From Candidatus Indicimonas acetifermentans (GTDB lineage Bacteria; Gemmatimonadota; Gemmatimonadetes; Palauibacterales; KS3-K002): a stretch of DNA of 34,515 nucleotides. Numbering within the stretch: position 1 is the first letter of the stretch; each line of letters begins with the position of its first letter. A program made the position numbers and the translations under genes. The stretch covers positions 1-34,515 of the forward strand of contig CANPVX010000007.1 in NCBI GenBank assembly GCA_947581815.1, read 5' to 3'. This document shows, piece by piece, positions 1 to 9,585 of this stretch. The notes under the pieces are model-generated. The model made no database searches. It saw only the letters and a list, made by a program, of their open reading frames with translations, and was not told the origin of the DNA.

Positions 1-86
1 CGGATGACGCCGCAGCGCCGACGACGGTGGGAGCGGAAGCCCCGGACCAACCGAAAGAGGCTGGAGACGCAGCGAGCGAAAGCTGA
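1..86 (+). CDS. rpsB: 30S ribosomal protein S2, C-terminal end (5' truncated by window)
   Basis: Frame from nt 3 reads DDAAAPTTVGAEAPDQPKEAGDAASES* ending TGA 84-86, immediately upstream of tsf; identity inferred from conserved rpsB-tsf order and the acidic tail. Confidence 0.6.
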   Translation, partial: DDAAAPTTVGAEAPDQPKEAGDAASES

Positions 87-94
87 TCGCTGGC

Positions 95-119
95 GGGGCC
101 ACTTCGGTGGCCCCTTTTT
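95..119 (+). terminator. Rho-independent terminator/attenuator between rpsB and tsf
   Basis: Perfect 8-bp stem GGGGCCAC-TTCG-GTGGCCCC followed by TTTTT. Confidence 0.85.
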
Positions 120-153
120 GTGAGAGGTACCAATCGAGACTCAAGAAAAGAGA

Positions 154-747
154 ATGTCTGAGATTTCTGCTAGCCAGGTTAAAGAGCTCCGCGAGCGTAC
201 CGGCGCCGGAATGATGGATTGCAAACGGGCTCTACAAGAAACGGGCGACATGGATGCGGCCGTCGAATGGCTGCGCACTAAGGGTGCCGCATCAGCCGAA
301 AAGAGAGCCAGCCGAGAGACTCGCGAGGGCGTCGTCGAGGCCTACATACACCACTCCAAGAATGTCGGAGTGTTGCTCGAGCTGAACTCGGAGACCGACT
401 TCGTCGCCCGCACCGACGAGTTCCAAGACCTGGCTCGGGATCTGGCGATGCACGTCGCGGCGAGCGACCCGATCGCCGTAGCTCCAGAGGACGTGCCCGA
501 GGATGTGGTCGAGCGAGAGCGAGCGATTTTCCTCGCCCAGGTCAAAGAGGAAGGGAAGCCCGAACACATCGCCGACGTGATCGTCGAGGGCAAGCTACGC
601 AAGTTCTTCGAAGAGTCGACGCTGCTGAAGCAAAAGTTCGTGAAGAACCCCGAGATCAGCGTTGAAGAGCGAATCGCCGAGACACAGGGCAAGCTCGGCG
701 AGAAGATTGCCGTCAGGCGTTTCGCCCGCTTCTTGTTAGGTCAATAA
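154..747 (+). CDS. tsf: Elongation factor Ts (short form, 197 aa)
   Basis: N-terminal VKELRERTGAGMMDCKRAL and LNSETDFVAR motifs typical of EF-Ts. Confidence 0.97.
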   Translation: MSEISASQVKELRERTGAGMMDCKRALQETGDMDAAVEWLRTKGAASAEKRASRETREGVVEAYIHHSKNVGVLLELNSETDFVARTDEFQDLARDLAMHVAASDPIAVAPEDVPEDVVERERAIFLAQVKEEGKPEHIADVIVEGKLRKFFEESTLLKQKFVKNPEISVEERIAETQGKLGEKIAVRRFARFLLGQ

Positions 748-751
748 ACCA

Positions 752-1486
752 GTGGCAGAGCGAAAACTCACCTACAAGAGGGTTCTGCTCAAACTATCCG
801 GTGAGTCTTTGGCCGGCACCGAGGGGTTTGGCATCTCTACGCCCGTCGTGGGCCACCTCACTGCGGAGGTCAAGCGCGTCCACGGGGCCGGGATCACGCT
901 CGGGCTCGTCGTGGGAGGCGGCAACATAGTGCGGGGAGCCGTCGCGGCTGAGGCTGGCATGGAGCGCGTCTCTGCCGACTACATGGGTATGCTAGCCACG
1001 GTGATCAACGCGCTCGCCCTTCAGGACATGCTCGAAAAAGAGGGGGTCGAGACCCGGGTCATGACGGCCATCCGCATGGAAGAACTCGCTGAGCCTTACA
1101 TACGACGCCGCGCATTGCGACACCTCGAGAAAGGAAGGGTGGTTCTCTTTGCAGGCGGTACGGGCAATCCCTATTTTTCGACAGACACTGCGGCAGTACT
1201 GCGTGCGATCGAGATGGAGGCTGACCTCATCATCAAGGCGACAAACGTCGAAGGCGTCTACTCGGCGGATCCGATGTCCGACCCCAGCGCAGAATTGATC
1301 CCCCGTATTTCTTTTCTGGAGGTCATGACGCGCGAGCTGGGCGTAATGGATGCCACGGCGATATCTTTGTGCAAGGACAATGACTTGCCGGTCGTCGTGT
1401 TGAATGTGCAGCGACCAGGTGCGATTCTGGACGCGGCTCGCGGCGAGCAAGTCGGCACGTTGATCTCCCGGGAGGTGACGCAATGA
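752..1486 (+). CDS. pyrH: UMP kinase
   Basis: YKRVLLKLSGESLAG...VVGGGNIVRG; GTG start; located between tsf and frr. Confidence 0.97.
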   Translation: MAERKLTYKRVLLKLSGESLAGTEGFGISTPVVGHLTAEVKRVHGAGITLGLVVGGGNIVRGAVAAEAGMERVSADYMGMLATVINALALQDMLEKEGVETRVMTAIRMEELAEPYIRRRALRHLEKGRVVLFAGGTGNPYFSTDTAAVLRAIEMEADLIIKATNVEGVYSADPMSDPSAELIPRISFLEVMTRELGVMDATAISLCKDNDLPVVVLNVQRPGAILDAARGEQVGTLISREVTQ

Positions 1487-2034
1487 CAACGGCGAAAGAG
1501 GCCCGGGTCCGGATGGAGAACGCTTTCGAAGCGATGCGTAGAGAGTTTGCAACGGTTCGCACCGGAAAGGCATCGCCCGCTCTGCTCGAGCACGTGAGAG
1601 TGGAGGCCTACGGATCGACGATGTCGCTGGAGCAGCTCTCCACGATAGGAGCTCCGGAGCCGCGTCTGCTTGTCGTACAACCCTGGGACAAGTCACTCAT
1701 CTCGCAGATCGAAAAGGCGATCCAGAGCGCGGATCTGGGGCTGAATCCGTCGAACGATGGTAATGTAGTCCACGTACCGATCCCGCAACTGAACGAGGAG
1801 CGCCGGCAGGAGCTAGTTAAAGTTCTCCACAAGATAGGCGAGGAAGGTCGCGTCTCCGTACGAAACGCGCGGCGAGCCGCGAACGATGAAGTAAAGGCTC
1901 GGATGAAGAGCAGCGAAATCGCTGAGGACGAAGGCCATCAGCTGATCGAAGAGGTTCAAAAGCTGACCGACGATTATATCAAGAAAATCGGCGAGCTGCT
2001 GAAAGCCAAAGAGGAAGAAGTGATGGCGGTCTGA
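1483..2034 (+). CDS. frr: Ribosome recycling factor
   Basis: RTGKASPALLEHVRVEAYGS...; ATGA overlap with pyrH. Confidence 0.97.
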   Translation: MTTAKEARVRMENAFEAMRREFATVRTGKASPALLEHVRVEAYGSTMSLEQLSTIGAPEPRLLVVQPWDKSLISQIEKAIQSADLGLNPSNDGNVVHVPIPQLNEERRQELVKVLHKIGEEGRVSVRNARRAANDEVKARMKSSEIAEDEGHQLIEEVQKLTDDYIKKIGELLKAKEEEVMAV

Positions 2035-2098
2035 ACCTGCGGGAGTCTCCCTAGCCCCCGCCCGGCCCTCAGTCGCTCGTAGCCACAACATAGAATAG

Positions 2099-2842
2099 AT
2101 GTCTTCTGAACGTCTCCAACGTATCAAGGTTTCTGCGGCCGCCGTTCCCGCTCACGTCGCCATAATCATGGACGGGAACGGCCGCTGGGCCCGCGAACGA
2201 GGCGCTCCGCGGTACGAGGGGCACCGCGCAGGCATGAAGTCGGTCAGGGATGTCGTGGAGGGCTCGATCGAAGCCGGCCTCGAGATCCTCACCCTCTTCG
2301 CGTTCTCCCACGAGAACTGGCAGCGGCCCGCGCACGAGATCGCTTTCTTGATGAAGCTGCTGCAGCTCTACGCAAAATCAGAAGGCCAGGAGTTGGCCGA
2401 CACCGGCGTGGAGGTCCACGTCGTAGGAGACATGGAGCGACTCCAGAAATCCGCCCGCAAGGCGATTGATCTCATCACGAGCAAGACTCGGGGGGGAGAC
2501 CGGCTTCAGCTCGTGCTCGCAATCAGTTACGGCGGGCGTGCAGAGCTGGTGTTGGCGGCCCGGCGCCTAGCGGAGCGCGTCGTCGGCGAGAAGCTGGACC
2601 CTGACGATATCGACGAGAAGAGCTTCGCCGCCGAGCTGTTGACGGCGCCCTGGCGCGATCCGGATCTCATGATTCGAACATCCGGTGAATACCGAATTTC
2701 TAACTTCATGCTCTGGCAGCTCGCCTACTCGGAGCTCTATAGCACGCCCACCCTCTGGCCCGATTTCACCCGCGAGGACCTCTTCGAGGCCATACTCGAC
2801 TATCAACGGCGAGAGCGCAGGTTCGGCAAGGTCTCCGTGTGA
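2099..2842 (+). CDS. uppS: Isoprenyl transferase (undecaprenyl diphosphate synthase)
   Basis: HVAIIMDGNGRWA...FAFSHENWQRP...DLMIRTSGEYRISNFMLWQ. Confidence 0.97.
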   Translation: MSSERLQRIKVSAAAVPAHVAIIMDGNGRWARERGAPRYEGHRAGMKSVRDVVEGSIEAGLEILTLFAFSHENWQRPAHEIAFLMKLLQLYAKSEGQELADTGVEVHVVGDMERLQKSARKAIDLITSKTRGGDRLQLVLAISYGGRAELVLAARRLAERVVGEKLDPDDIDEKSFAAELLTAPWRDPDLMIRTSGEYRISNFMLWQLAYSELYSTPTLWPDFTREDLFEAILDYQRRERRFGKVSV

Positions 2843-3684
2843 TGGCAGGCTCCGCTGGCGACCTCGCGAAGCGCGTCGCCGTCGCGCTCGTCGGGATTCC
2901 GATCGTGATCGGCATGGCCTATCTGGGCGGCCACTGGCTAGCGACTTTTCTTGCGGCCTTCGCCGCCGTCGCGGCTTGGGAGTTCTGCGCGATGAATCGG
3001 AGCCGCGGCGTGGCTTCGTTCCCCTGGGTGGCCAGCGCGGGCGCGCTCGCCCTCGTGCTGCTCGCCTCCAGCGCGAGCTTGGAGGAGTTCGTAGTCTGGG
3101 CCGTTTTGCTCGGTTTGGCCGTCGGGACGCCGGTCGTTCTGCTCGCTCCGCAGAGCTCGAAACCGGCCGTCGCCGCATCGGTCACATCCTTTGCGGCCCT
3201 CTACACCGGCGGGCTGCTAGCCTTCGCGGTTTGGCTACGCGCCATCGGAGGTGGAACCGGGTGGCGCGGGGTTGGTATTCTGTTTCTGCCCATCGCCGTC
3301 ACCTGGGTGGGCGACTCGGCCGCCTATTTTGTCGGTAGGGCGATCGGGCGTCACAAGTTGGCGCCCGCGATCAGCCCCAACAAGACATGGGAGGGTGCGA
3401 TAGCCGGTTTCGCCGCGACGGTGGGCTTCGGCGTTCTCTTCGTCGACTTCACGCGCGATTGGGTGGGGTGGGAGTTGTCCCTGTGGCAGATCCTCGCTCT
3501 GGGCGGGATCGTCTCGATCGCGGGCCAGCTCGGAGATCTCGTCGAGTCCCGGTTCAAGCGTGACTGCGGCGTAAAAGACAGCTCGAACCTCATTCCGGGC
3601 CACGGAGGCTTTCTGGATCGCATAGACTCGCTTCTCTTCGCCTTTCCCGTTACGTATGCTTATCTGAGCGTGGTAGGGCTATGA
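2839..3684 (+). CDS. cdsA: Phosphatidate cytidylyltransferase
   Basis: Multi-TM protein with C-terminal GDLVESRFKRDCGVKDSSNLIPGHGGFLDRIDSLL signature. Confidence 0.95.
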   Translation: MMAGSAGDLAKRVAVALVGIPIVIGMAYLGGHWLATFLAAFAAVAAWEFCAMNRSRGVASFPWVASAGALALVLLASSASLEEFVVWAVLLGLAVGTPVVLLAPQSSKPAVAASVTSFAALYTGGLLAFAVWLRAIGGGTGWRGVGILFLPIAVTWVGDSAAYFVGRAIGRHKLAPAISPNKTWEGAIAGFAATVGFGVLFVDFTRDWVGWELSLWQILALGGIVSIAGQLGDLVESRFKRDCGVKDSSNLIPGHGGFLDRIDSLLFAFPVTYAYLSVVGL

Positions 3685-4844
3685 CGAAGGCAAAGGGCGT
3701 TGCGATTTTGGGTTCGACGGGGTCGATCGGCCAGACGACCCTCGAAGTGATTAGCGCATTCCCCGATCAGTTTCGGGTAGTGGCGCTGACTGCCAATAAG
3801 AACGCGGATCTGCTTCAAGAGCAGGCCGAGCGCTTCCGGCCCGGCCTCGCCGTGCTCGCAGATGACAGTGTGGATACGCAGGGCTCGAGCATCCGCATCG
3901 GCTGGGATGCGGTGCTGGAAGCTGCTGCGTACCCTGATGCCGAGATCGTGGTCAACGGGCTGGTGGGTGCGGCCGGCCTCGAGCCCACCCTGCTCGCTCT
4001 CGAGGCTGGAAAACGCGTCGCGCTCGCCAACAAGGAATCGCTGGTGGTGGGTGGGCCACTGGTGATGAGCGCGTTAGCGGAATTCGGCGGCGAGCTGATC
4101 CCCGTCGATAGCGAACACAGCGCGGTCTTCCAGTGCCTGGCCGGATCCGCCGTCGAGGCCGTGCGCGGGATCGTTTTGACCGCATCGGGCGGTCCGTTTC
4201 GTGATTGGAACCCTTCCGAACTCCGGGACGTTACGCCGGCGGACGCCCTTCGTCACCCGACGTGGACGATGGGTGCGAAAATCACCGTGGATTCGGCGAC
4301 GCTCGTCAACAAGGCTCTGGAGGTCATCGAGGCTCATTTCCTGTTCGGATTGCCTTATGACCGTATCTCGATAGTGGTGCATCCCCAGTCGATCGTTCAC
4401 TCGCTGGTTGAGTATCGAGATGGATCGATTCTCGCTCAGCTGGGTCACCCAACGATGAGCGTACCAGTGCTCTATGCCCTAACTTATCCGGAGCGCTTGC
4501 CCTTCAATCCTCCGCAGCTCGACCTTGCGGAGGTAGGGTCGCTGAAATTCGAGCCGCTCGAGCCGGGTAAATACCCGGCTTTCGAGCTGGGCAGGGAAGC
4601 TGCAGAATGTGGCGGTACGACGACGGCGGTTTTCAATGCGGCGAATGAGGAGGCCGTGGCCGCCTTTCTGAACGACCGGCTACCGTTCACCGCGATCGCG
4701 GATGTCATCGGTAAAGTTCTGGCGGAGCATGTCAACGATGCGGTGACGTCGCTCGACGTGGTGAACCGTGCCGATGCTTGGGCCCGCGCTAGGGCCCGCG
4801 ACTGCCTGAATGACATAGCAACCAATAGCAAGCGGTTGGCCTGA
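3681..4844 (+). CDS. dxr: 1-deoxy-D-xylulose-5-phosphate reductoisomerase
   Basis: GVAILGSTGSIGQTTLEVI...LANKESLVVGG...IPVDSEHSAVFQ...DSATLVNKALEVIEAH. Confidence 0.97.
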   Translation: MTKAKGVAILGSTGSIGQTTLEVISAFPDQFRVVALTANKNADLLQEQAERFRPGLAVLADDSVDTQGSSIRIGWDAVLEAAAYPDAEIVVNGLVGAAGLEPTLLALEAGKRVALANKESLVVGGPLVMSALAEFGGELIPVDSEHSAVFQCLAGSAVEAVRGIVLTASGGPFRDWNPSELRDVTPADALRHPTWTMGAKITVDSATLVNKALEVIEAHFLFGLPYDRISIVVHPQSIVHSLVEYRDGSILAQLGHPTMSVPVLYALTYPERLPFNPPQLDLAEVGSLKFEPLEPGKYPAFELGREAAECGGTTTAVFNAANEEAVAAFLNDRLPFTAIADVIGKVLAEHVNDAVTSLDVVNRADAWARARARDCLNDIATNSKRLA

Positions 4845-5929
4845 TGCTCACAATCGTCGCTTTTGTAATCGTATTGGGTGTACTGATTTTCGTGCACGAG
4901 CTCGGACATTTCATCACCGCAAAGCTCGCCGGGATCGCAGTGCCGCGCTTTTCGATCGGCCTGGGGCCGAAGATCTGGGGATTCAGAGTGGGCGAGACGG
5001 AGTACGTGATCTCGGCGCTCCCCCTCGGCGGCTACGTCAAGATGACCGGGATGGGGGAAGATGAGGCGATCGAAGCGCTGGAGGGAGGCGCGGACGACCT
5101 CGATGTGCCTCCCGAACGCCGGTTCGACGCGAAATCGGTCCCGGTGCGCGCGGCCGTCATCTCGGCTGGCGTCGTCATGAACTTCCTGTTCGCGGTGGTC
5201 GTCTTCGCAGGGCTCATTCAGCAGCGCGGCGCGCTCCAGCCTGTCGTTGATGTGGTGTTCGAGGGCAGCCACGCCGAGCAGGCGGGCCTGCGCCCGGGTG
5301 ACCAGATCGTGGCGGTGGACAGCTTGGAGATCAGCCAGGCGGGCCGTTTCGGCCGCTACATTCAAGACAAAGGCGAAGGCCTAATAACTATCACGGTCGA
5401 GCGAGAAGGCCAGCGCTTGGAGCTTGCGACACGCGTGGGGAGCGTCATTCGCGTCGACAATGAAACCGGTGACACGACCATTTACGAAGGGATCGGTATA
5501 CAGTGGGATACTACCCGCCGGCTGCCGGTAGGCCTCGTCGAGTCGGCGGTGGGGGGCTGGTCCGATGCCGTTGGCTGGAGCGGCCTAATACTCCGCTATA
5601 TCGGGGAGCTGTTCGTTGGGAAGGCGTCTTTCAGAGATCTGGGGGGACCGATCACGATCGGACAGCTCTCGGGTCAGGCCGCGCGCGCCGGCGTCGGTCC
5701 CCTCTTCTACTTCATGGCAGTGCTCAGCGTCAACTTGGCCATCCTCAACCTGCTGCCCGTGCCTATCCTCGATGGCGGACACCTCGTGTTTCTTGCGATC
5801 GAAGCAGTACGGGGTCGCGCGCTTTCGCTCGAAACCCGGGCGAGAGCGAGCCAGGTAGGCTTGATCTTCATTCTGGCGCTGATGGTCTGGGCGCTGACCA
5901 GCGACTTCCTAAGGATCAGCGGGAACTAG
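4844..5929 (+). CDS. rseP: RIP metalloprotease RseP (site-2 protease family, single PDZ)
   Basis: FVHELGHFITAKLAGI zinc motif, PDZ segment, NLLPVPILDGGHL. Confidence 0.95.
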   Translation: MLTIVAFVIVLGVLIFVHELGHFITAKLAGIAVPRFSIGLGPKIWGFRVGETEYVISALPLGGYVKMTGMGEDEAIEALEGGADDLDVPPERRFDAKSVPVRAAVISAGVVMNFLFAVVVFAGLIQQRGALQPVVDVVFEGSHAEQAGLRPGDQIVAVDSLEISQAGRFGRYIQDKGEGLITITVEREGQRLELATRVGSVIRVDNETGDTTIYEGIGIQWDTTRRLPVGLVESAVGGWSDAVGWSGLILRYIGELFVGKASFRDLGGPITIGQLSGQAARAGVGPLFYFMAVLSVNLAILNLLPVPILDGGHLVFLAIEAVRGRALSLETRARASQVGLIFILALMVWALTSDFLRISGN

Positions 5930-5945
5930 GTAGCGCGCTTCCTTG

Positions 5946-6773
5946 CTAGAAGAGCGCCAGCTGGGGCGAGCGGACTGCGGCGTGGAGTCGCTCCACATCC
6001 AGGGCGGCGAGGGGCTCGTCCTGGATGGCTACCCAGACCGGGGCGCGCAGCCCTGCTTGCTTCAGCGACCCGCCGACAGTTTCGTAAGCGAGTTGCGCGG
6101 AGTTGCACTCCTGGCTGAGGTGAGCAAGCACGACGCCGGCCAGGTCCTCGTGCATGAGTTCTCGTCCGAGCTCGGCGGCGGCACGATTCGAAAGGTGACC
6201 GTGTCGACCCGCAATGCGGCTCTTAACTGACCACGGGTAGGGCCCCTCGCGTAGCATCACGTCGTCGTGGTTGGCCTCCAGGATCAGAAGGTGCGAGCGC
6301 TGAAGGGCGTGACGCACCGAAACGGTCGGCGTGCCGAGATCGGTGGCTATCCCGACCTTCAGGCCGCTGGACCGCTGGCGCAACGTCACCGCTACGGGAT
6401 CGATGGCGTCGTGACTCGTTAGGAACGGCTCGACCTGGATATCGCCGAGATCCACAGGTTGGCCCGGTCGATAGTAGTGGATCTCCTCATCGCCGCCCAG
6501 CAGCGAGGCGCAGGAGCGCGCCGTCGCGCGGGTGATGTAAATGGGAACGGCGTGGCGGCGGGCGAACACGCCCATACCTTGTGTGTGATCTCTGTGTTCG
6601 TGAGTGACGAGCAGTGCTGAGACGGTTTTCGGGGGGATGTCGATCGCTTGCAGCCGGCGCTCGATTTGGCGGCCGCTCAAGCCGGCGTCCACCAAGATTC
6701 TGATTTCAGAAGTTTCCAGAAGAATTGAGTTGCCGCGGCTCCCACTCCCCAACACATGCACCCTCAAGCTCAT
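5946..6773 (-). CDS. MBL-fold metallohydrolase, YycJ/WalJ-like
   Basis: VLGSGSRGNSILLET...LVTHEHRDHTQGMGVFARR...HLSNRAAAELG...LAHLSQECNS. Confidence 0.9.
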   Translation of the reverse strand: MSLRVHVLGSGSRGNSILLETSEIRILVDAGLSGRQIERRLQAIDIPPKTVSALLVTHEHRDHTQGMGVFARRHAVPIYITRATARSCASLLGGDEEIHYYRPGQPVDLGDIQVEPFLTSHDAIDPVAVTLRQRSSGLKVGIATDLGTPTVSVRHALQRSHLLILEANHDDVMLREGPYPWSVKSRIAGRHGHLSNRAAAELGRELMHEDLAGVVLAHLSQECNSAQLAYETVGGSLKQAGLRAPVWVAIQDEPLAALDVERLHAAVRSPQLALF

Positions 6774-7984
6774 CCGCCCCGACCCTTCCTCCAGCAGCTC
6801 TCCAGGTATCTCCTAACCTGAGATTCCGGTTCCATGCCTCGACGCCCCATAGCGAGCTCTGCGCTCTCTATGAAGGCGTCCAGGCGATACTCACCCAACT
6901 CCGCGCCCTCCCCCCCTCCCCAACTGAACGGGGGGACATACGTGGGCGGCATTTCACTGCCATACACATTAGCTCCTGCGCCCACCACCGTGCCAGTGCT
7001 CAGGAGTGTGCCGATTCCCGTCTTCGCGTGGTCGCCCAGAAAGCAGCCGATCTTAAGCTCGCCCGTATCTCGAACTCCCCTCGGGGTCCAGACACGCACA
7101 CTGTGGTAGTTGTTCTTGAGATCGCTATTGGTAGTGAGGGCACCCAGGTTCACCCAGCGACCGACGTACGCGTGGCCCAGGTAACCGTCATGCACCTTGT
7201 TCGAGTAACCCAGGAACACAGTGTGCGAGACTTCGCCGCGAAGATAGGAGTAGGGCCCTGCAACGAGTGCCTCGAACGAGCCACCGAGCAGGCGGGAATG
7301 AGGGCCGATCAGTGCCGGGCCGGCCAAACGCGTTCCGCTTCGGACGTATACGCCATCGTCGAGCCGGATCGGGCCCGCGCTCACATCGAAGACCGTGCCC
7401 GGCTCGATCCGAACATCGGGGGCGACGCCCAGCGAGTTTTCTCCGAGCACGTATACACCCTCGGGCATCTCAGGACGGGACCCGTCTGACGCGGCGAGGT
7501 CGTCGGCTAGTTGGGCAGGGGAGAGGAGCATCAGCTCCCAGACCCACTCTAGAAGCCTGCCGCTCACCGATACCTGTCCGGGGGGCGCCTTCCCCAGCTC
7601 CAGGTTCGCGAGAAAACCCGGCTCGGGCTCCTGACCGGCAGGCGCGAAGTAGGCTACCAGACGCTTGCCCATTACATATACCGTCGGGCCATCAGGCGTC
7701 TCCAGCCTCTGCCCCCGTTCCGGCGCCGCCCGGGAGCACCAGAAGAGTGTATCTCGATCGCGCGGGAGGTTCTTCGCCTCGAGCACGGGGCGGGCCCCGG
7801 GCTCCCGATAGCCGGAGAGGTGCTGCGACGTTAGATAGCCCTCGCACTCCAGCCCGAGAGCCTCCTCGACGCGCTCAACGAGCTTGAGCGCACCAAAGAG
7901 CAGCTCGCCGGCAGGCCGCGACAGGGCGAACGGTTCCCACTGCCTGGCACGCTCGTCGTCGAACAGTACCAGTCGCGGGGCCAT
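6770..7984 (-). CDS. Alternative GlmU-type putative sugar nucleotidyltransferase / left-handed beta-helix acetyltransferase
   Basis: N-terminus LVLFDDERARQWEPFALSRPAGELLFG plus C-terminal hexapeptide-like region GCFLGDHAKTGIGTLLSTGTVVGAGANVYG. Confidence 0.85.
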   Translation of the reverse strand: MAPRLVLFDDERARQWEPFALSRPAGELLFGALKLVERVEEALGLECEGYLTSQHLSGYREPGARPVLEAKNLPRDRDTLFWCSRAAPERGQRLETPDGPTVYVMGKRLVAYFAPAGQEPEPGFLANLELGKAPPGQVSVSGRLLEWVWELMLLSPAQLADDLAASDGSRPEMPEGVYVLGENSLGVAPDVRIEPGTVFDVSAGPIRLDDGVYVRSGTRLAGPALIGPHSRLLGGSFEALVAGPYSYLRGEVSHTVFLGYSNKVHDGYLGHAYVGRWVNLGALTTNSDLKNNYHSVRVWTPRGVRDTGELKIGCFLGDHAKTGIGTLLSTGTVVGAGANVYGSEMPPTYVPPFSWGGGEGAELGEYRLDAFIESAELAMGRRGMEPESQVRRYLESCWRKGRGG

Positions 7985-7986
7985 CC

Positions 7987-9090
7987 TCAGCGGTCTCCGA
8001 GTTTCAGACGGTCGGGCAGTCGATCGAGTAGCCGTTTGAGGTCGGCGGCATGCTCGAGCGGCGCGACGAATGTGATGCCGGAAGCGCGGGCGATGATCAT
8101 CTTATCCAGTCCCCAGCCGACGATGGGTCCATCGTCAGCCCAGAGGACGCTGTCGCGGCACTCGTACGCCTCGACGTCACCCACGACGAGGTTGCCGTCG
8201 GGATCGGTGTCTCGGACGCGGAGCAGCGCGCCCCACGCACCCACGTCGTCCCATTCGAACTGTGCCTCGACCACGGCGACGTTGGAGCTGCGCTCGAGAA
8301 GTCCATAGTCGATCGTCAGGTTGGGTGGAATCGCGGCGAAGAAACCGGTCGTATCGCCGCTCTCGAGGCGGTTCATCTCTGAAGCGATCTCTGGAGTGTG
8401 CGCGGTGAGTTCGTCGAGCAGCACGTGTGGCCGCCAGACAAAAATACCCGAGTTCCAAAAGTGCTCACCGTCGGCGACGTAATCCTGAGCGGTGGCGAGG
8501 TCCGGCTTCTCCACGAACCGAGTGACCTCGAAGACCTCTGTGGGTTGGGGTTGAGGAGCCGACGCCGGCTTCACCACCTGGATATATCCGTAGCCGGTCT
8601 CCGGCCGCGACGGTGGCACGCCAATAGTCAGCAACCGCCCCGTTCGCCCGGCAGCCTCGACGGCCGTCTTAATCGTGGCGGCGAAACTGTTCGGTGGATG
8701 GATCACGTGGTCGGAGGGCATGGCGATCATGACCGCGCGTTCCGGATTCGAGGAGCGGGAGATGATCTCCTGCGCCGCCCAGGCCAGCGCGGCAGCCGTT
8801 CCGCGAGCCTGCGGCTCGATGAGCAGATTCGCCCGCGCGAAGTCCGGCAGGTATTCGCCGATTAGGGCTTCTAGATGCCTTCCTGCTACGATCAGGACAT
8901 TGGAGGGAGAGGCGACGGCCCGCGCCCGCTCGAGCGTGTCGCGAATCAGCGGCTGACTCGAAGCGAGGGGTAGGAACTGTTTGGGTCGATTTGGAGTGCT
9001 AGCGGGCCAAAAACGCGAGCCGATCCCTCCAGCCAGCAGCACCGCCCAGGGCTCGAACCCGCCGTTTCCGCTCACCATCGGACCCAGCAC
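7987..9090 (-). CDS. manC: Mannose-1-phosphate guanylyltransferase
   Basis: AVLLAGGIGSRFWPASTPNRPKQFLPL; MPSDHVI; ETGYGYI; FVEKPD; FWNSGIFVWR. Confidence 0.93.
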   Translation of the reverse strand: MLGPMVSGNGGFEPWAVLLAGGIGSRFWPASTPNRPKQFLPLASSQPLIRDTLERARAVASPSNVLIVAGRHLEALIGEYLPDFARANLLIEPQARGTAAALAWAAQEIISRSSNPERAVMIAMPSDHVIHPPNSFAATIKTAVEAAGRTGRLLTIGVPPSRPETGYGYIQVVKPASAPQPQPTEVFEVTRFVEKPDLATAQDYVADGEHFWNSGIFVWRPHVLLDELTAHTPEIASEMNRLESGDTTGFFAAIPPNLTIDYGLLERSSNVAVVEAQFEWDDVGAWGALLRVRDTDPDGNLVVGDVEAYECRDSVLWADDGPIVGWGLDKMIIARASGITFVAPLEHAADLKRLLDRLPDRLKLGDR

Positions 9091-9099
9091 CGAGGGGAC

Positions 9100-9453
9100 T
9101 CAGATGAGTCCGGCGATCTGTTTGCGGTTGTGTCGGATCTCGTAGAGGAGATCTCCGAACTGGACGCCGGGGCGTACTAGCGTCACCAAGATCATGTCCT
9201 GTGAGACATCGGCCACGATCGCGACGCCGTCCGCGTACTCGATGACCGCCGTGCTGACACCTTCGCGCTGTGCGGCCGACCCGATCTCCCGAGCGCTAGT
9301 AAGCAGACTAGGCGTCAGCGCCGCCACGGCCTCGCCGTCCAGTCCGTCGGGTCCAGCCTGATCGATGAGCAGTCCGTCACTGCCCACAACGAAGACAGCA
9401 TCCACTTCTGAACGAGCAGATAGCTGGGTCAATAGGTCTTTTAGCGTTGGCAT
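9100..9453 (-). CDS. Roadblock/LC7 domain protein
   Basis: MPTLKDLLTQLSARSEVDAVFVVGSDGLLIDQAG...; internal ATG at 9453 preferred over the longer ORF (to 9579), whose N-terminus is basic and domain-less. Confidence 0.85.
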   Translation of the reverse strand: MPTLKDLLTQLSARSEVDAVFVVGSDGLLIDQAGPDGLDGEAVAALTPSLLTSAREIGSAAQREGVSTAVIEYADGVAIVADVSQDMILVTLVRPGVQFGDLLYEIRHNRKQIAGLI

Positions 9454-9542
9454 GTTTCTCCTACGGGATGGCTGAGCGGAGGGAGTTGTGCGCAACGTAC
9501 CCGGCGACCTGGCCAAAGTCAAGCGGCCTCTTGCCTTGCGGG

Positions 9543-9571
9543 TTGACACCTGTATGGGCCTCCGATAAGGT
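9543..9571 (+). promoter_or_regulatory. Candidate sigma70-type promoter for lipoprotein gene
   Basis: Perfect -35 TTGACA (9543-9548); poor -10 candidates GATAAG (N15) or TAAGGT (N17), close to the ATG at 9586. Confidence 0.45.
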
Positions 9572-9585
9572 TGCGCCACCTAGAC

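Noticed and set aside
4484-5365. 293-aa minus-strand ORF across dxr/rseP
   Set aside because: Antisense to two confidently identified genes; no domain-like sequence.
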